Below are positions 40,585 through 53,500 of a stretch of DNA of 64,000 nt, piece after piece. The stretch is taken from contig JAKTTT010000017.1 in NCBI GenBank assembly GCA_030581615.1, forward strand, positions 1 to 64,000, in the 5' to 3' direction. Under the pieces are notes generated by a model, which made no database searches, was not told the origin of the DNA, and was given only the letters and a program-made list of their open reading frames with translations. The stretch's first letter is position 1, and every line of letters starts with the position of its first letter. This DNA comes from Alloascoidea africana (Eukaryota; Ascomycota; Alloascoideomycetes; Alloascoideales; Alloascoideaceae). A program made the translations under genes and the position numbers.

Positions 40585-43500
40585 TTAATCAATGTCTTTA
40601 AATATTTTCCATTTAAATCCGGTCCCCGTGCTCCTCGTCGTAGTTGTGGTCGTCATGGTATTGTTGTTGTTCTCCACTCCATCTTGTTTATCCTCATCCA
40701 TGATACTATTTTGAGAATCTTCTCGTTGTTGTTCATCTTCATTGATCAATTCCGGATCATCCTCCTCATCCATAGCTGTGGTAGAATCGCCAAAAACATA
40801 TGTTTCCTGATCTAAAAATTGTTGAATACCACGGTGTCGGGATTCCGTAATGCCACTTTCTTTTATATCATCTTGGGATCCACGTCTTGAATCAGTCCTT
40901 GATGGAGAACTCGAATTGGACCTCGATACATTTTGATGACTACCACCACCACCACCACTACTCAGAAATGAAAATTTCTGTGTTAATCCAAATCCAAACC
41001 TACTGATTAAACCAGGACCTTCTGGTTCCGCAGTTTCCAAAGAATTGAAAATATGTGAAGTTGGAGAAGATGCATTAGAAGATGAGGATGAGGATGAGGA
41101 GGAGGAGGACGGTGAGGAGGTCGAATCCTCTCGCTCAATTATCGTATCTTCATCTTCACCACCCGTATTATCGCCCGAATCAATAGTCCTGTTTCTACTT
41201 TTCCTTGAACTTGGCCGTATCGTTGGACTTGGTGTCCTTGATATGTCTTCATTTTCGGGTTGAGATTCCAAGGTTGGAAGGGAGTTTTGCATACCAACCA
41301 GAATAACACTATTCATAGAGGATTGTGTAATGGACCCATAGCAATCACCATTGGCTTGTGACACTGATTGAGACTCTGGTGGTTGTGATTGTGATTGTGT
41401 CTGTGTCTGTGTTTGTGTCTGTTGCTGTGGGAAAGTACATGCCAATGATCCATCTTTCTTTTGTTGTTCAAATATCCTCGATCCTGTTATTTTGGAAAGT
41501 AGTGTAGGCATGCTTGGTCTGAAAGGATCCACCAAAACCGTTCGTTTTTTGGTTGAAGAGGTTGTTGTAGTAAGTGTAGCTGTTGTAGTAGCTTTAGCCA
41601 TTGTTGGTGTTGAAGTATCCGCAGTGGTTGTCGTCGCCGTCGTCGTCGTTGTCTTGACTTCCAATGTCTCGGTGCTGGGCTTAATTACTACCGAGTTCCC
41701 AGATCCCATCGGTGATTTATCCCATCCATCATCATTATTATTGTTTGTTACCCCCATGCGCGATGGCTTATCTCGATCATGTTGAGCCTGAATGACCACT
41801 GGGCTATTGGATGCCAAGGGAATGGGGACCGGCGGTACAGGCGTGCTTTCGAGATTACTAGGGTTTGATTGTGTTCCCCGAACTTGTGTAAACGGTGATT
41901 TGAACTCTGTGGTGTTGTTGTTGTTGTTGTTGACACTCTTTGGTTCTCCCAATTTCCCCACAGTTTTGGTGTTGTTGACACGAGATGATGGCAAAAATGT
42001 ACTCTCATTGAATGTGACAGTAATAGGAGGAGCAGGCGCAGAACCGTGCACAGTGGTAACAGCATTAGGTCGAGGTGATTGAAAAGCATTAGAGCTACTT
42101 GTGTCGTTTTTGCCCTGTGTATGGGACTGGGACTCACTTTCCGTACTATCCATTTTTCGAATATTTGCGGTATTCTGGTGGTGTACCGAGATGTAGTCAT
42201 TGCTATCAATAGTACTATTTGCAACAGAAGTTGAGAAAGACTCAACCGCTGAAATTTGGGATCGAAGAGGTTGCGAATTGGATTGAGACTGGTTTATAGC
42301 TTGGAATGTTTGCGATGATTCTATTGATTCTGGTCTTGCGCCAGTATCAATGCGATGTTGATTAGGTTGGCCTGAGGGTAAACTTGAATCAAGTTGAGGG
42401 CCTTGTGAGAGCGTTGATTCATTCGAAGATTGGGATTGCGACAGAAATTGCTGGCTTGGGTTTGTCTGGACAGAAGATGATGGAGTGGCTTTCGATATCG
42501 ACTCTTGAGTCCCCCCAGATGGTTGATCCGGCGTACTGGTAAAATTCGGTGGTATTTCTGAAACTTTTGTCTGGCTTTGTTCAGCTGTTGTGGAAATATT
42601 AGTGCTAGAATCAAAGGAAGACGAAACAGTTCCGTTGTTCGAGACTTGTGAACTGGGCTTTGTAGTCCAAGCTTTGGTATTATCTTCAATTTCGGAAAGA
42701 GATTGGGAATTTGGAGCCTGGGCCCCCGGTGGAGGATCTAGAGATGTAGAATTATGCTCATCCTGTACAGGTGGACTGCTTATTGTGCGCAATTGAGGAT
42801 TTGAATTGGATTGTGAATTGTTGTCTATTGAGGTCTGTGAGTTATTTGTACCAGCAGTTGTAACACTTCCTGACCCAAGAGAACCGTTATGATCTGGGAT
42901 ATTGGCCACAACCTCTGCACTATTGACCACCTTTTCTTCTGTTTCCGATTGTTTTGGTGGAGGATCCAGCCCAAGTATTAGATTTTCATCTGATAATGAT
43001 GATGGCCAGTCGTCATCGCTCACTGACGGCGACTGTGGCCTTGAAGTGATAACATCAGATACTGGTAACGAGGAGGATGAAACATCATCCATAGTCTCAA
43101 CACCAACAATAATACTGGCAGTTTCGTAAATAACTGGAGGAGAACATGAAAGAAATATTAATCTTGTCGGTTCCGAACTGTAAATGCTGCTTACATTATC
43201 CGAAATTTGTGGTTGATACCGCTCCATTGGAACAGATCGATCATCTATGGGTATATGTAACGTAAATTCTTTAGCCAGTTGTTGAACGTCGATCTGTATT
43301 CCTCTTTCCACGGTCTTTGCCTGATCTTCGGGGCTTCTTGGTATCTGATTATTTCCCTTATTCTTTTTCTGAGGAGCCTTGAACATCGATCGATAACGAT
43401 CCGAAAGATTATCGCTGTTCTCCTTCTGTACAGATCCGATAGGGCGTTGAAGAGCAGACTGGAACCTCTCCACAATCCGTGAATCCCCATTTTCACGCTG

Positions 43501-44553
43501 TTGTTGGTTTTGTTGTCCGCTCGGAATTGGAACCGCGCTAAACGATGAGGGTTCGTAAGCTCGATCTTGAGAAGACTGTAGATTGGACCCAGATGAATGA
43601 GTGGGAGGAAGTGCCTTGACAAGTTCCTGACTCTGTCGCGGTTCCCATGCCCGTTCTAATTGAGTCTGTGGCTCATAAGCTCTATCTTGGGTGGACTGAG
43701 AAATCGTCGTACTGGGGTTGGTTTCTCGGGATAAGGAATCTTGAATATCCTCCATCTCAATGTCGAATGCTGGACTTTCATCTTCATCAGGTTGCGCAAT
43801 TTTACGCCTTTTCGGTGCTATTCGCGAAGCGGGTTCTTTTTCTGCTCTCTTGTTTCCAAAAGATATACCCCACAGAGGAGCCAAGCGTCGAAGTCTGAAT
43901 CGTAACGAATGGAAGCTTCGATACTGGAGTAACTAAACACAACAACAAAACAGATGATCAGTACATGCCGATTATGGTCGTGAAAACATAAAACTTGATA
44001 TACCTGTCGTTGTATATACCGAACGGCTTCTGCTTCATGGACCCCCAAGTCAACGCATCGTCTAGCTTCACGAACAATGATATCGTCTTCTTCCTTGGTG
44101 TACGAACACTTTTTCGAATCACCTGTCGCAATGTATTGGAATCTTAGCGGATTTTGCAGTTTGTTCATCTTAATCGATTCTTCGATAAACTTCAAAGATA
44201 TTGACTTGTGGGATCCTTCTTCGCCTAAAGCCAGAGGTGCCTGTCCAAAGATAACAATGTAATCGCAATCTGCCTCAGATCGTATCTGGCCGCCCCGCAT
44301 CTAAAATCAATCTTAGAGTTGATTCAATGGTTCATCCTGCTGGGTGTTACTATATACTTACGCGTATGGAGTCTCCCACATTTCTCACAACAGCCGGATA
44401 AGGAGTTTTGATGTAAAAGCTGAGGCTCTTGCCATCCTTCTTCGTGAATAGTCGTCGATTGACCATCTCCTCCTTTTCCGGCGGCTTCTGTTGCTGCGTT
44501 GGTCGTGACGGCGGCTGCCTGGGCTTTTGTGGCTTCGCTGGGACCTCCGTCAT
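40585..44553 (-). CDS. RAP1: RAP1-like BRCT-Myb protein, two introns
   Basis: Candidate telomere-binding and general regulatory factor. Exon 1 (44553-44362, minus) ends ...VVRNVGDSIR; exon 2 (44300-44004) begins MRGGQIRSEADCDYIVIFGQ; exon 3 (43932-40585) begins LLQYRSFHSLRFRLRRLAPL. Introns are 44361-44301 (GTAAGT) and 44003-43933 (GTATAT); all phases are 0. Spliced length is 1278 residues. RLFTKKDGKSLSFYI (34-48) through KSISLKFIEESIKMNKL (about 112) has the pattern of the Rap1 BRCT domain, and YTKEEDDIIVREARR (131-145) joined across intron 2 to FHSLRFRLRR gives a Rap1-type Myb fold. Over 1000 residues after it are Ser/Gln/Asn/Thr-rich, with poly-Ser, QTQTQ and polyacidic runs. No second Myb repeat and no C-terminal RCT domain are recognised. 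S. cerevisiae Rap1 is 827 residues. A perfect Rap1 consensus lies 76 bases upstream. Confidence 0.62.
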
Positions 44554-44738
44554 GGCGACTGTGTGGCCTGTGTGTTCCTTCCGGTGTAGATGAGAAAGCA
44601 CCCTCGCGCGATGAGAACAGAGAGTGTGGGTGTACGGGTGTACGCGCCGCTAGGGACATTCAAGATAATGTATGGTATTGACATAACAAAACAATAAACT
44701 AGACGAGAATATACAAAGCACTAACAGATTATCCATGT
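44554..44738 (-). promoter_or_regulatory. RAP1-like gene promoter with a full Rap1 consensus site
   Basis: A 185-base gap between the siderophore-transporter stop codon and the RAP1-like start codon. On the minus strand, 44641-44629 reads ACACCCGTACACC, matching all 13 positions of the yeast consensus ACACCCRYACAYM. The site is 76 bases before the start codon and overlaps a second partial copy (GGTGTACGGGTGTACG on the + strand). Confidence 0.6.
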
Positions 44739-46562
44739 CTAAGCGAAAAACCTCTTCCATATGGGCTTGGGTCCCTCTTCTGGCTCGGACTCGTCCTTGG
44801 AGATCTTTTTCTCGGCGTTGGCCAGACTCTGGACGCTCTCCAGCTTGTGGTTTCGGAGGCACAGAGCCATGATGATTAGAGGAACACACATGCAAGTTCC
44901 AACGATACACAAGAGCTTTTGGACGTGTTTATAGGCCTGGACGAGGAGCTGGCGCTCAGGAGTTTCCCAAGTATAGGTCAAGATAAACGTGAATGGAGAG
45001 CCGTAGGCCTCGGCGGCTAGGCTAGCAGGAAGACGCTTCTTGATCTCACCGGGGAGGATTTGTGTCCAGATGGCTCCGGAGACAGTTCCACCGATGGCAG
45101 AGCCAATGTTGTAGGAAGCCAAGTACAGAGCAGTGACGACGGCCATATGCTCGTGCTTGGTACAGGACTGGATAGAGGCCTGGGTTGGATAGGTGAAGAA
45201 ACCAGCACCAAATCCGAGGAAACAGAGTGAGCCGATGATACCTTCGTATGAAGACTCGCTTCCTCTGAAGTGGACCAGGAGACCCATGGCAAGCATCCAG
45301 CAGCAGGCTCCAAACACGACAAATGGCTTGATGTAGCGAACCTTTGTAATGACCAGTCCCAGAAGAGTACCTGTGATGACTGAGACGAAAGAGTACAGAG
45401 AGGTGATTCTGGTCGCAGACTTTTGGGACTGGTGGACCGAAACGATGAGGATCGTGTACATGTAGTCGCCTTGCATGTACCAGATGTAGTTGATGAAGAT
45501 TCCAATGACCAGCGCAGCCCAAACTCCTCTGTCCTTCAACAAGTGTTCGGGCGCGATTGGGTGCCTGGCGCCCAGCTTTTCCCAAGCGACAAAGACAGGA
45601 AGACAGACGAACCCGACTACCAAGGGCGCAATGATATGAGCCTCACGCCATTTGCTGCTGAGACCTCCTGCCAATGTGAAAGGGACCAAGATGAGAGCGA
45701 AAACGGCAATCAGCAGGATGATTCCAATGACATCGAGCTTCCAGAAAAGTTCAATGACCAATTCCTTGAATGGAGCTCGCTTGTGGTGCTTGAATTGTTC
45801 CCACTCTCCTCGTTTGACGGCCAATCTCTTCATGTCGAACAGGGCAATGATGAGAGGAATTCCTGCAACAGGAACAATGATGGCCCACATTCCAATACCC
45901 CATTGCCAGTCCCCGCCCATAGCTGCGGTGACATCTCCGGAAATCCAGGTGTTGATGATGAAAGGCAACGCGGGGACAAAAGAGCATGCAACACGCCAGT
46001 TCAAGAACGAGAGATCACTGATAAGAAGCTGCAAAGTGAGAATTAATCCAGTATAACCAATCTGGTAAATAACCGCACCGCCGGCGTACTTCTGGACGTT
46101 TGTAGCCTGGGATTCGACAATAGTGCCAACGCAGTAAAAGACGAGGGACATGATCAAAATCTGAACTCTGCCAAAAACGTCAGAAAGTCTTGCAATGGTG
46201 GGCTGGGCTGCAGCAGCAATAACACCATTAACGACATTGATTGTGGAGAGAAGAGAGTGATTACCGTAAGAACTTGTTGCGGATGCTTGGTATGTGTAAC
46301 GGGTTGAGTTGTCGAGACCATAACTGTAAGATACGAGGAAGATCAAGAAAAAGACCACAACCTTTCCCAACATCCCATATTGTTTGGAGATGACCTCAAT
46401 CTTGCGAACGCCAATTGTAGTGGACTCGTTCGACAAGGTACTGGCAGTATCACCAAAATTCTCCGTCTCTTTATTCAAGGATTTATCAGAGCTTTGCTCC
46501 TGGTGCTGTTCCAGGGCAGGCGCAGCAAGTGGCTTCTCGGTGATGGTTTCGGTTGTTGACAT
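44739..46562 (-). CDS. Siderophore-iron transporter (ARN/SIT1 family)
   Basis: MFS transporter with about 14 helices for uptake of ferric siderophores; 607 residues, no intron. The first ATG in frame is 46562 (MSTTETITEKPLAAP). Family marks are the N-terminal GLDNSTRYTYQASATSSYGNHSLLSTINV segment, here split as YGLDNSTRYTYQASATSSYG then NHSLLSTINVV, then LSDVFGRVQILIMSLVFY, WRVACSFVPALPFIINTWI, and the loop with GDWQWGIGMWAIIVPVAG. The C-terminal extracellular segment (GSPFTFILTYTWETPERQLL) is the aromatic loop typical of this family. It lies head to tail with the RAP1-like gene. An iron-GATA site in its promoter (46745-46753) fits repression by iron. Which siderophore is carried cannot be read from sequence. 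Confidence 0.9.
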   Translation of the reverse strand: MSTTETITEKPLAAPALEQHQEQSSDKSLNKETENFGDTASTLSNESTTIGVRKIEVISKQYGMLGKVVVFFLIFLVSYSYGLDNSTRYTYQASATSSYGNHSLLSTINVVNGVIAAAAQPTIARLSDVFGRVQILIMSLVFYCVGTIVESQATNVQKYAGGAVIYQIGYTGLILTLQLLISDLSFLNWRVACSFVPALPFIINTWISGDVTAAMGGDWQWGIGMWAIIVPVAGIPLIIALFDMKRLAVKRGEWEQFKHHKRAPFKELVIELFWKLDVIGIILLIAVFALILVPFTLAGGLSSKWREAHIIAPLVVGFVCLPVFVAWEKLGARHPIAPEHLLKDRGVWAALVIGIFINYIWYMQGDYMYTILIVSVHQSQKSATRITSLYSFVSVITGTLLGLVITKVRYIKPFVVFGACCWMLAMGLLVHFRGSESSYEGIIGSLCFLGFGAGFFTYPTQASIQSCTKHEHMAVVTALYLASYNIGSAIGGTVSGAIWTQILPGEIKKRLPASLAAEAYGSPFTFILTYTWETPERQLLVQAYKHVQKLLCIVGTCMCVPLIIMALCLRNHKLESVQSLANAEKKISKDESEPEEGPKPIWKRFFA

Positions 46563-46744
46563 TAGTGGTGGGATGACGATGGGTGAAAAGAAATAGAAAC
46601 ACAATAATTGAAGGGACGAAAACGGGGATATTTATCCATTGGATCGTTATGCTTTTCTTTTTTCTTGGTGTCAAGCAACTCTATTGATCTCACATACCTA
46701 GAACAGAGAAGAATATGCCGATCAAAAATACGCTAATAAGATTA

Positions 46745-46753
46745 ATCTGATAA
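46745..46753 (+). promoter_or_regulatory. Iron-responsive GATA site (ATCTGATAA)
   Basis: ATCTGATAA exactly fits ATCWGATAA, the extended site bound by fungal iron-responsive GATA repressors (Fep1, Sfu1, SreA). It lies 183 bases before the start codon of the siderophore transporter, whose homologues are classic targets. A further AGATAA (minus strand) is present near 46838. Confidence 0.6.
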
Positions 46754-49700
46754 ACCTTTAGACCTGCATTAGAAAAGTTTTTTAAATGGAGGATGGGTTA
46801 CACCTTATTTTAGTAATTTTCTCTTGGCCGTCATAACTAATTATCTCAATTTCCGGACTTCCCTGCCTAGGTGTACGTTTTAATTGGAAGCATGTCTGAT
46901 ACATTTTCTTTTAATATCATCCACAAACGTCACGATTACTGCAACAACAGCTGGAAAAGAAATCTGGATCCAGAGTTGAATCAGAGTCGGGGCTTTGAAG
47001 AAAAATCAAACCTCTCTCGGAGATTGATGAGATAATGGAGCAGGTTGATGCGCAAGCAATCAGCCGTTATAGGGATCTAAAAAACAGAGATGCCCACCAT
47101 ATTTCCTTACACACACACAAACCACAATCAAGTAAAAATGAGAAGAAAAAAAACGCTGAAGTGAAACCAAACGGGTCAGAAACTAGTCACGATAAAGTTA
47201 GTATACACAAGTGGCATTATTGCCAAGTCTACCCCCGAGAATATGAGGCCAGGGAAAGACGGGAGCAAAAGTCCTGGTCTCAGAGTGCTCTCTTGCTCCC
47301 ACTTTTCTGAGAGCTTGGCGAGACCTCAGAAAATAGGGTCTTCCGTGATTGTTGGTTCCTCTATTACCCCAATGGTGTTTTTGAAAGTGTCTCTCCCTCT
47401 TCTCAACCGTCTGTACTCTCTTTCTTTCCTATGTGCCATGGACTTAAGCAATTAGGGCGTTATATAACTGTTTGTGCGGATAAAAAGGGCATTGGATTTT
47501 CCAATGAATGAGTAGATAACCTATAAGATTTAAAGAACTTCGAGTGTCAACAGTCCTTGTATCGTTATTATTATTTATTGTTGTTGTTGTTTTCTTGTAC
47601 TTGAATTGTAATAGATGGCATAAGCACATTGAAAAATTTTTGAGATGTGGGCAACCTTTGAACATCCAAACAGGGTTTTTAAGTTACAATGAGTAGCGCG
47701 AACGGCCGCACCTCATCTTCATTCGATGTGGCTCTGGAATGTGAAGATTTGAACGGTTTAGCGAGCAAATAAAGTATGGGGGAGAAATTTCTTGTGTTCT
47801 TCTCTTTCTCTTCTATCTGAATTTTGAGTTGATAGATGTCTGTAAGGGTCCCAAATGTCTCTGTTCAACACATACTGAGAAAAGAGAAGAATGAAGAAAA
47901 TAGCCCTAAAAAGTATACAATAGATTACATGTAAAAAAAACTTACATTTTGTACTAATCGGCTGCCAAGCGGACTCTGGATGACTAGATGCTGATTCCTA
48001 AACAAGACGATCAACTAAGGGGAATGAAAAAATAAAAAGAGAAACTGTTCTGGCATGACAAAGATGGCCGTCATCAACGCATCTTGCTTACAACAATCTC
48101 GGAGCCGTTCAGTAGCCTTGCTGCCTCTGTCTCAGTGCCTAAACCAAAGCCAAATCGTCCAAGACTTGTCTATTGCCTGGTCTCATCATGCCAAGAGAGC
48201 ATGTAGATAGAGGCTCTGTGTTTACACTGATCGACGACGCTCTTGTTCCTCCATAACTACAATAAAGGTAGGTTCTGAGTAACAAGCCATAGTTACATGA
48301 AATGTAGCAGCCTCTGTTCTTGTGGCTCATTTCCAAAAAATTATTTAGAGGGGTTATTTTAATTCCATTTTGCGTAATTTTTTCAGATTTATCGAGTAAG
48401 ATAGCGCTCAACAATTGGAAGCACGATTACACTGAAATAGTAATTGTGGTAGATGACCAGGTACAATGTTACTTTCTAGACTGCTACATGCCATGCCGTG
48501 GATGCATCCTGATCCGCTCTTCGCTTCTTTAGCTAGCTAAATTTTTATTGGGTCCCATTAGTTCCATCCCCCGTTTGGCTAATGATTCCTAGAGCATTAG
48601 TCTCCCCGTGAGTTTAGTTTAGCTATTCTAGTGTTTTGCTAAAATTCGAAGCCCAATTAAGATAAGACATAATCAAAAAGGCTAGAAAAAACACCAACAG
48701 CATGTCGAATCAGACTATTGATTTTACGAGATCCTAGGGCTTTGAACTGGCTTGAATCTGCACCTTAGTTCAACGACCATACTCCAAAGTTTTTCCAGGC
48801 TTGAATGTGTGCTGATCGGCTTTGTCCACTGCTCGCACGCTTGATTCTCATTGGAAGAATAATTCTTCCAAAATGGTTTGTATCTGTATATCAAACATAT
48901 GGTCTTTATGAAAGGCTTCACCTAGAAATAACTAATGACATTTCATTTGGTCGAAGTAGACGCACTTTCGAAAAAAGAAAAATAGATGAATCAAAAACGA
49001 ATAGTTGTAAAATACGACAGACATGGATAAGATCTTGAGTGAATTTGGCAACAATTGGATCAGCCAATTACTCAAAAAGATATTATTTGCCATTTTTGGA
49101 CAGTTGCTGTAATCTATTCCATCAGTGAGGGGATACAAAAACAGAGATCATTAACACCACCCTGCTTCGACTTGAAACGCCCAAAGGCTTTTTTCATTAA
49201 AGGTGTGGTTAATAATTTTGTGGAACCTGTCACTGTTTGCGCTTCATATGGGAAGGGATTTTCCTCAGAGCAGTATAATAATGCATACCAAACTTCAAGA
49301 TGGTTTTCATTTTCACCAAAATGCCACGCTAATGGTAATGATCAAATGTTGGGGCTGTAAGAATAGTGACATAATAGTTTCAGTCCTTTTACTACACCGA
49401 TCGGACAAGAACTTAGGCTTGAACTCTCGTTATCCAAACATTGTAGACTGTCCCGGATAGTTTAGAAAGAACCGGGGCTTAATACCAAATCTAACGGTTC
49501 TTCCACTTACCTCATTCTTACACCGTTATTCTCGACAAATATCCTAGAACCTGTTCACATGCCCAAATGATAACATACATCGATTTTATTGATATTTTTC
49601 TCGTGCAGCGATTATGGCTGTAGAGAAACATTGGTGACTTATCAGTTTTGCGGTATGAATGTCAATGCTTATCTTTGGAATCTCAGCATGTTGAACACTT

Positions 49701-50451
49701 TTCCATTCTATGGTTTTTTAATTTTTACAAAAATCTTTAACCAAACTGAATCCCGACACCTTCTCCCATAATTTTCGTTCTTTAATTTCCAATACAGTTC
49801 GTTTCTTGAGTAGGTGTTGCTGCAAAAGAAAGTTTAACCTCCCTACTGGTGCTTCTATCTGGTTTCTAGAAGTATGCCATTAGCTCATCCGAACGGGCAT
49901 CTTATAGTGCAAATCAGAAACTAATGCAACAAAGAGAAGCTAAACCAATCTTAAATCATTATGACTATGGCTTGATCGCAATTAGCTTCACTAATCATCA
50001 TCATCTACATTTTTGTCGGGGTTTATCGCTCCTTGTAGCTGTGTGCTGAAAAAATTGATATGCTTTCTTGCCCAATGAAAAAGGATCAATTTTTGCTTAC
50101 GACAACGCCAAGAGATATTTACACACAATAGAAAATAGGAACTGTTTTTGGATAAAAAAGCCAACAGAGCCGTTTCTGTTCGATTTTTTAGTGAGGCTTG
50201 ACTACAGTGTGACATGTGAGACTATAGTTTATTTGCCTATGTGATCGATGTACGTAAACCATTTTTAACTTTTTTTTTTCAATTGTTTCATTTCTCCAAG
50301 CAACTGCTTCAATGATCCGTTTAATGTCTCTCTAAGAATAGTTTGACTTTGATGGAACATAGAAGTTTGGTTGTGATTCCTGTTTGGGCTCAATTGTGAG
50401 TCAAGAAAGGCCGGATCTCTGGACATGGGCTTTTTTCTCTTCTCCTCGCTT

Positions 50452-50506
50452 TTGGCTTAATAATGTCCATAGCACTTGGCTTAATAATGTCCATAGCACT
50501 TGGCTT
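50452..50506 (+). repeat. 24-bp tandem duplication
   Basis: The unit at 50452-50475 (TTGGCTTAATAATGTCC followed by ATAGCAC) is repeated exactly at 50476-50499 and begins a third time with TTGGCTT. The copies are identical, so the duplication is recent. Confidence 0.9.
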
Positions 50507-53500
50507 GTATTGAAAAATGTTTCAGTGCTCGTTACAGTTTACAGCCCCCATTCCTCACTGTTGTGAACTCAGTTCTCCATTCTTTGCGTGCAACAATGCA
50601 AGGACAATTGACATAATTCCGTGCATTAACTGTGATCGGTGGAATAATTAGGTTTTGAAAGCGATGATGAAAGGATATTGAAAAGAATATGTTAGCTAAA
50701 AGTTTCCTGGTGACATCGGAAGTACAGTGTGAGCTTATGCCACAAGAACACCCTAAAAGAAAAAAGGCTGACCATCAAAGAAATGAGTAGTCATCGGTGA
50801 GAGGTCTTACTTCCAAAAGGCTTACAGGACACACTTTTGAAAGACAAACCATTTATGTCCTGTGCTTTAGTTTATTGTTGTGCTGGGCTTAAGGAGTTTC
50901 CCGCCCATAGCTTGAATATATAACGATAGATCCCAGCTTTTGCTCTGCAATTCAAACTCAGATTTTTATTAAGCCACATTGAGACGCCACAACAACAAAT
51001 AAATTCAGCCAGGTGACTTGAAAAAGAGGCTGTATAGAAGCTGAGCCTAGAGACGTTAGTTCATACTATTTCCATTCTGACTTTCGGAACTCGGTTCACA
51101 ATCTATTTGGGTTTGAGCCTGGTCAACTTGGGGTGCCTGGCTCCCATTGAATTCCGGGTAATAGCTGAGTAACAAGGTTTGCCCATTGACTAGAAACAGT
51201 ATTTTTCAAACGGTCCAACTGTGAAGTCATGGGGCAAATCATCCATCGGAAAAAGCGTGTTGGGTCCACTGGATTATATTGCGACTCTTACTCACATAAG
51301 CTATCTCTAAATTCGTAACCATTATTGAAAGACACAAAAGAGAAGAAAATTTTCATATCCATACCAAGAGTAAGAGAGAGACAATTTTCCAAAACAACAA
51401 AATCCTATAAAGTTAGTTTTTGACGGTGTTAAACCGAAAATCATTAAAAGATTCCCAAAGTAGAGCTTATTGAGCTGGGCAAATAAACCTTGCCAATGGC
51501 CTGGATCACCATTCAAGGTAGGGGTTATTGAACTGGGCAAACCTACTGTTTATTTCATTAGCTTTTCATGTTCAATCAGGGATGGTAAGGTTAATCCTTC
51601 TTGACATGTACAAAGATGGCAGCAACCGTTAATGTCAAACTTGAGAGAGTTTCGACTGCTTTCTGTCTGACCGCTATCTGCGATGCCGGGAAACAGCAGG
51701 TTAACCATCACGCATATTGGAGTGGCAGCTCTGGTGCAAGCCGTAGGAATACCAGGCTGTTTTGATCTGTACATTTGTTCTCAAGCCGTAAATCTGAACA
51801 TTCTTTTCAAATGGTATCCTTGAAAAATAGCAAATCAATCTTTGATCTCTATATAGAGTAAAAAATTAGTTTAAAGAAAATCCTTAAAGATTTTTTAATC
51901 TGTTCCTAAAATACACAACCCATATGTGATACAAGGTGCCAAGAGTACGTCTCAAAACTACACTCCGAAAAGTGGTTGGGTCAGTAAAGCGTGGTAGTGA
52001 CTAGTGGCAATTGCTATCCATACATGGCAAAAATGGCGTCTATTTCTTTGTAACTTTAACACGCCAGCAGGTTTGAATTTATCTAAATTTGGTTTTGAAA
52101 ATTCTCTGATGAATTCAAATGGAATTCTCCCCGGTGACACGTAATAGGATAAAGCGATGGTAGTTGTCTTTTTTTCTACTCTCAGTCAATGAACTTAATT
52201 TAAACAATTCCCATAAATCTTTATACACGCAACCTATGAAAAAACCATCGAGCAAGGAGCGGTTGGGTTCAATAGCGTAGTTAAAAATGTTGGACAGGAA
52301 AGGTGGAGCCAATGGTAATCAACATTTTGTTCCGAGCGAGCAAAGTCTACTACAGTTATCTAGTTTTACTGGAGAAATATAGCTCATTTCACTATTAGGA
52401 TTACTTTCAATATGCTTTTTAGGGAACGCTTTCAAGAGAAATTCGAAGGAACTTATTTTGTTGATTGGCATTATTTGGACTCTTAAGATAATCAGGCATG
52501 GCTGAGCAATGATTCCGTTTCCTTGCTATTTGTAGCGGTTTGAAAACTACGTGCTGTGTCTATTTAAAATGAGTAAAACTGAGAATTCAGACCCAACCCC
52601 AGAGTTGATTTTGCCCCACTAGCTTGTGGCTTGACAATAAGAAGTAATAATTATTGTGTTTGCTTACTATATGCATCACCTGTATTCCGTTTAGGCACTG
52701 AGGGGTTCTTCTTTATTAGTCCAGAGTCTACTCAAGTGTGAAAATAAATGACGTCCAGCTTAAATATGCTGCCAAATCTGTACATGCGCAAGAAAGAATT
52801 CTTCATTGGGTCTATGTAACCAAGATGTCTATCCCATCAGTTTTCTGGCTTTGAATCGATGTCTTGCCTGTGCCTGGTTTATTGAAGAAGGCAAGCTGCA
52901 ACGATTTTTAAATGAAATAATACATTGTTACTGGATTTGATTATTCAACAGCAAAAAGCAATGTGGGGTAGCTGCTTGGATAAATTAAGTTGATGGTTTT
53001 CTAACAAGAGAAAGTAATCCGATTAAGAAAAATACAAATGATATTTTATCAAGTGCACTTTATTCATGTAAGACCCCCGTCTTTCCTCATTGTTTCAAAT
53101 CTCCAAATCATCTCTTTTGCAAGTCTGTAAGAAAGATGAATGAGAATCGGGATGGGTACCGAAAGCAGGACACATTCTTGGCAGATTTTGTTTTGTTTGG
53201 GACTGAACCATTCGATTAAAATAATACAAATGGTGTTACTTGGCATGTTGCTAATATGTTAATGAAAAGATTTAGTATTGGATAGAACTTTGTTAAAGCA
53301 ACTTTCCACTAGTTATCCCTTCTAGGTATAAAGCGTATTACGAAAGCACTCCGAGATACGGAGCAAAACATTGTACACGTTCAGGAACTTTGAGGCAAGT
53401 TTCACTTTTGACATAATCGAAAAAACAGATCTATCCCCTCATCGCCAATTTCAATGCACAAGGCTTTTATCATGAAAAAATTTTTCCCAGAAGAATGGTG

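Noticed and set aside
44324-44659. A 111-codon minus strand frame over RAP1-like exon 1
   Set aside because: It is a different frame from the one carrying the BRCT motifs, and its Cys/His-rich end lies partly in the intron.
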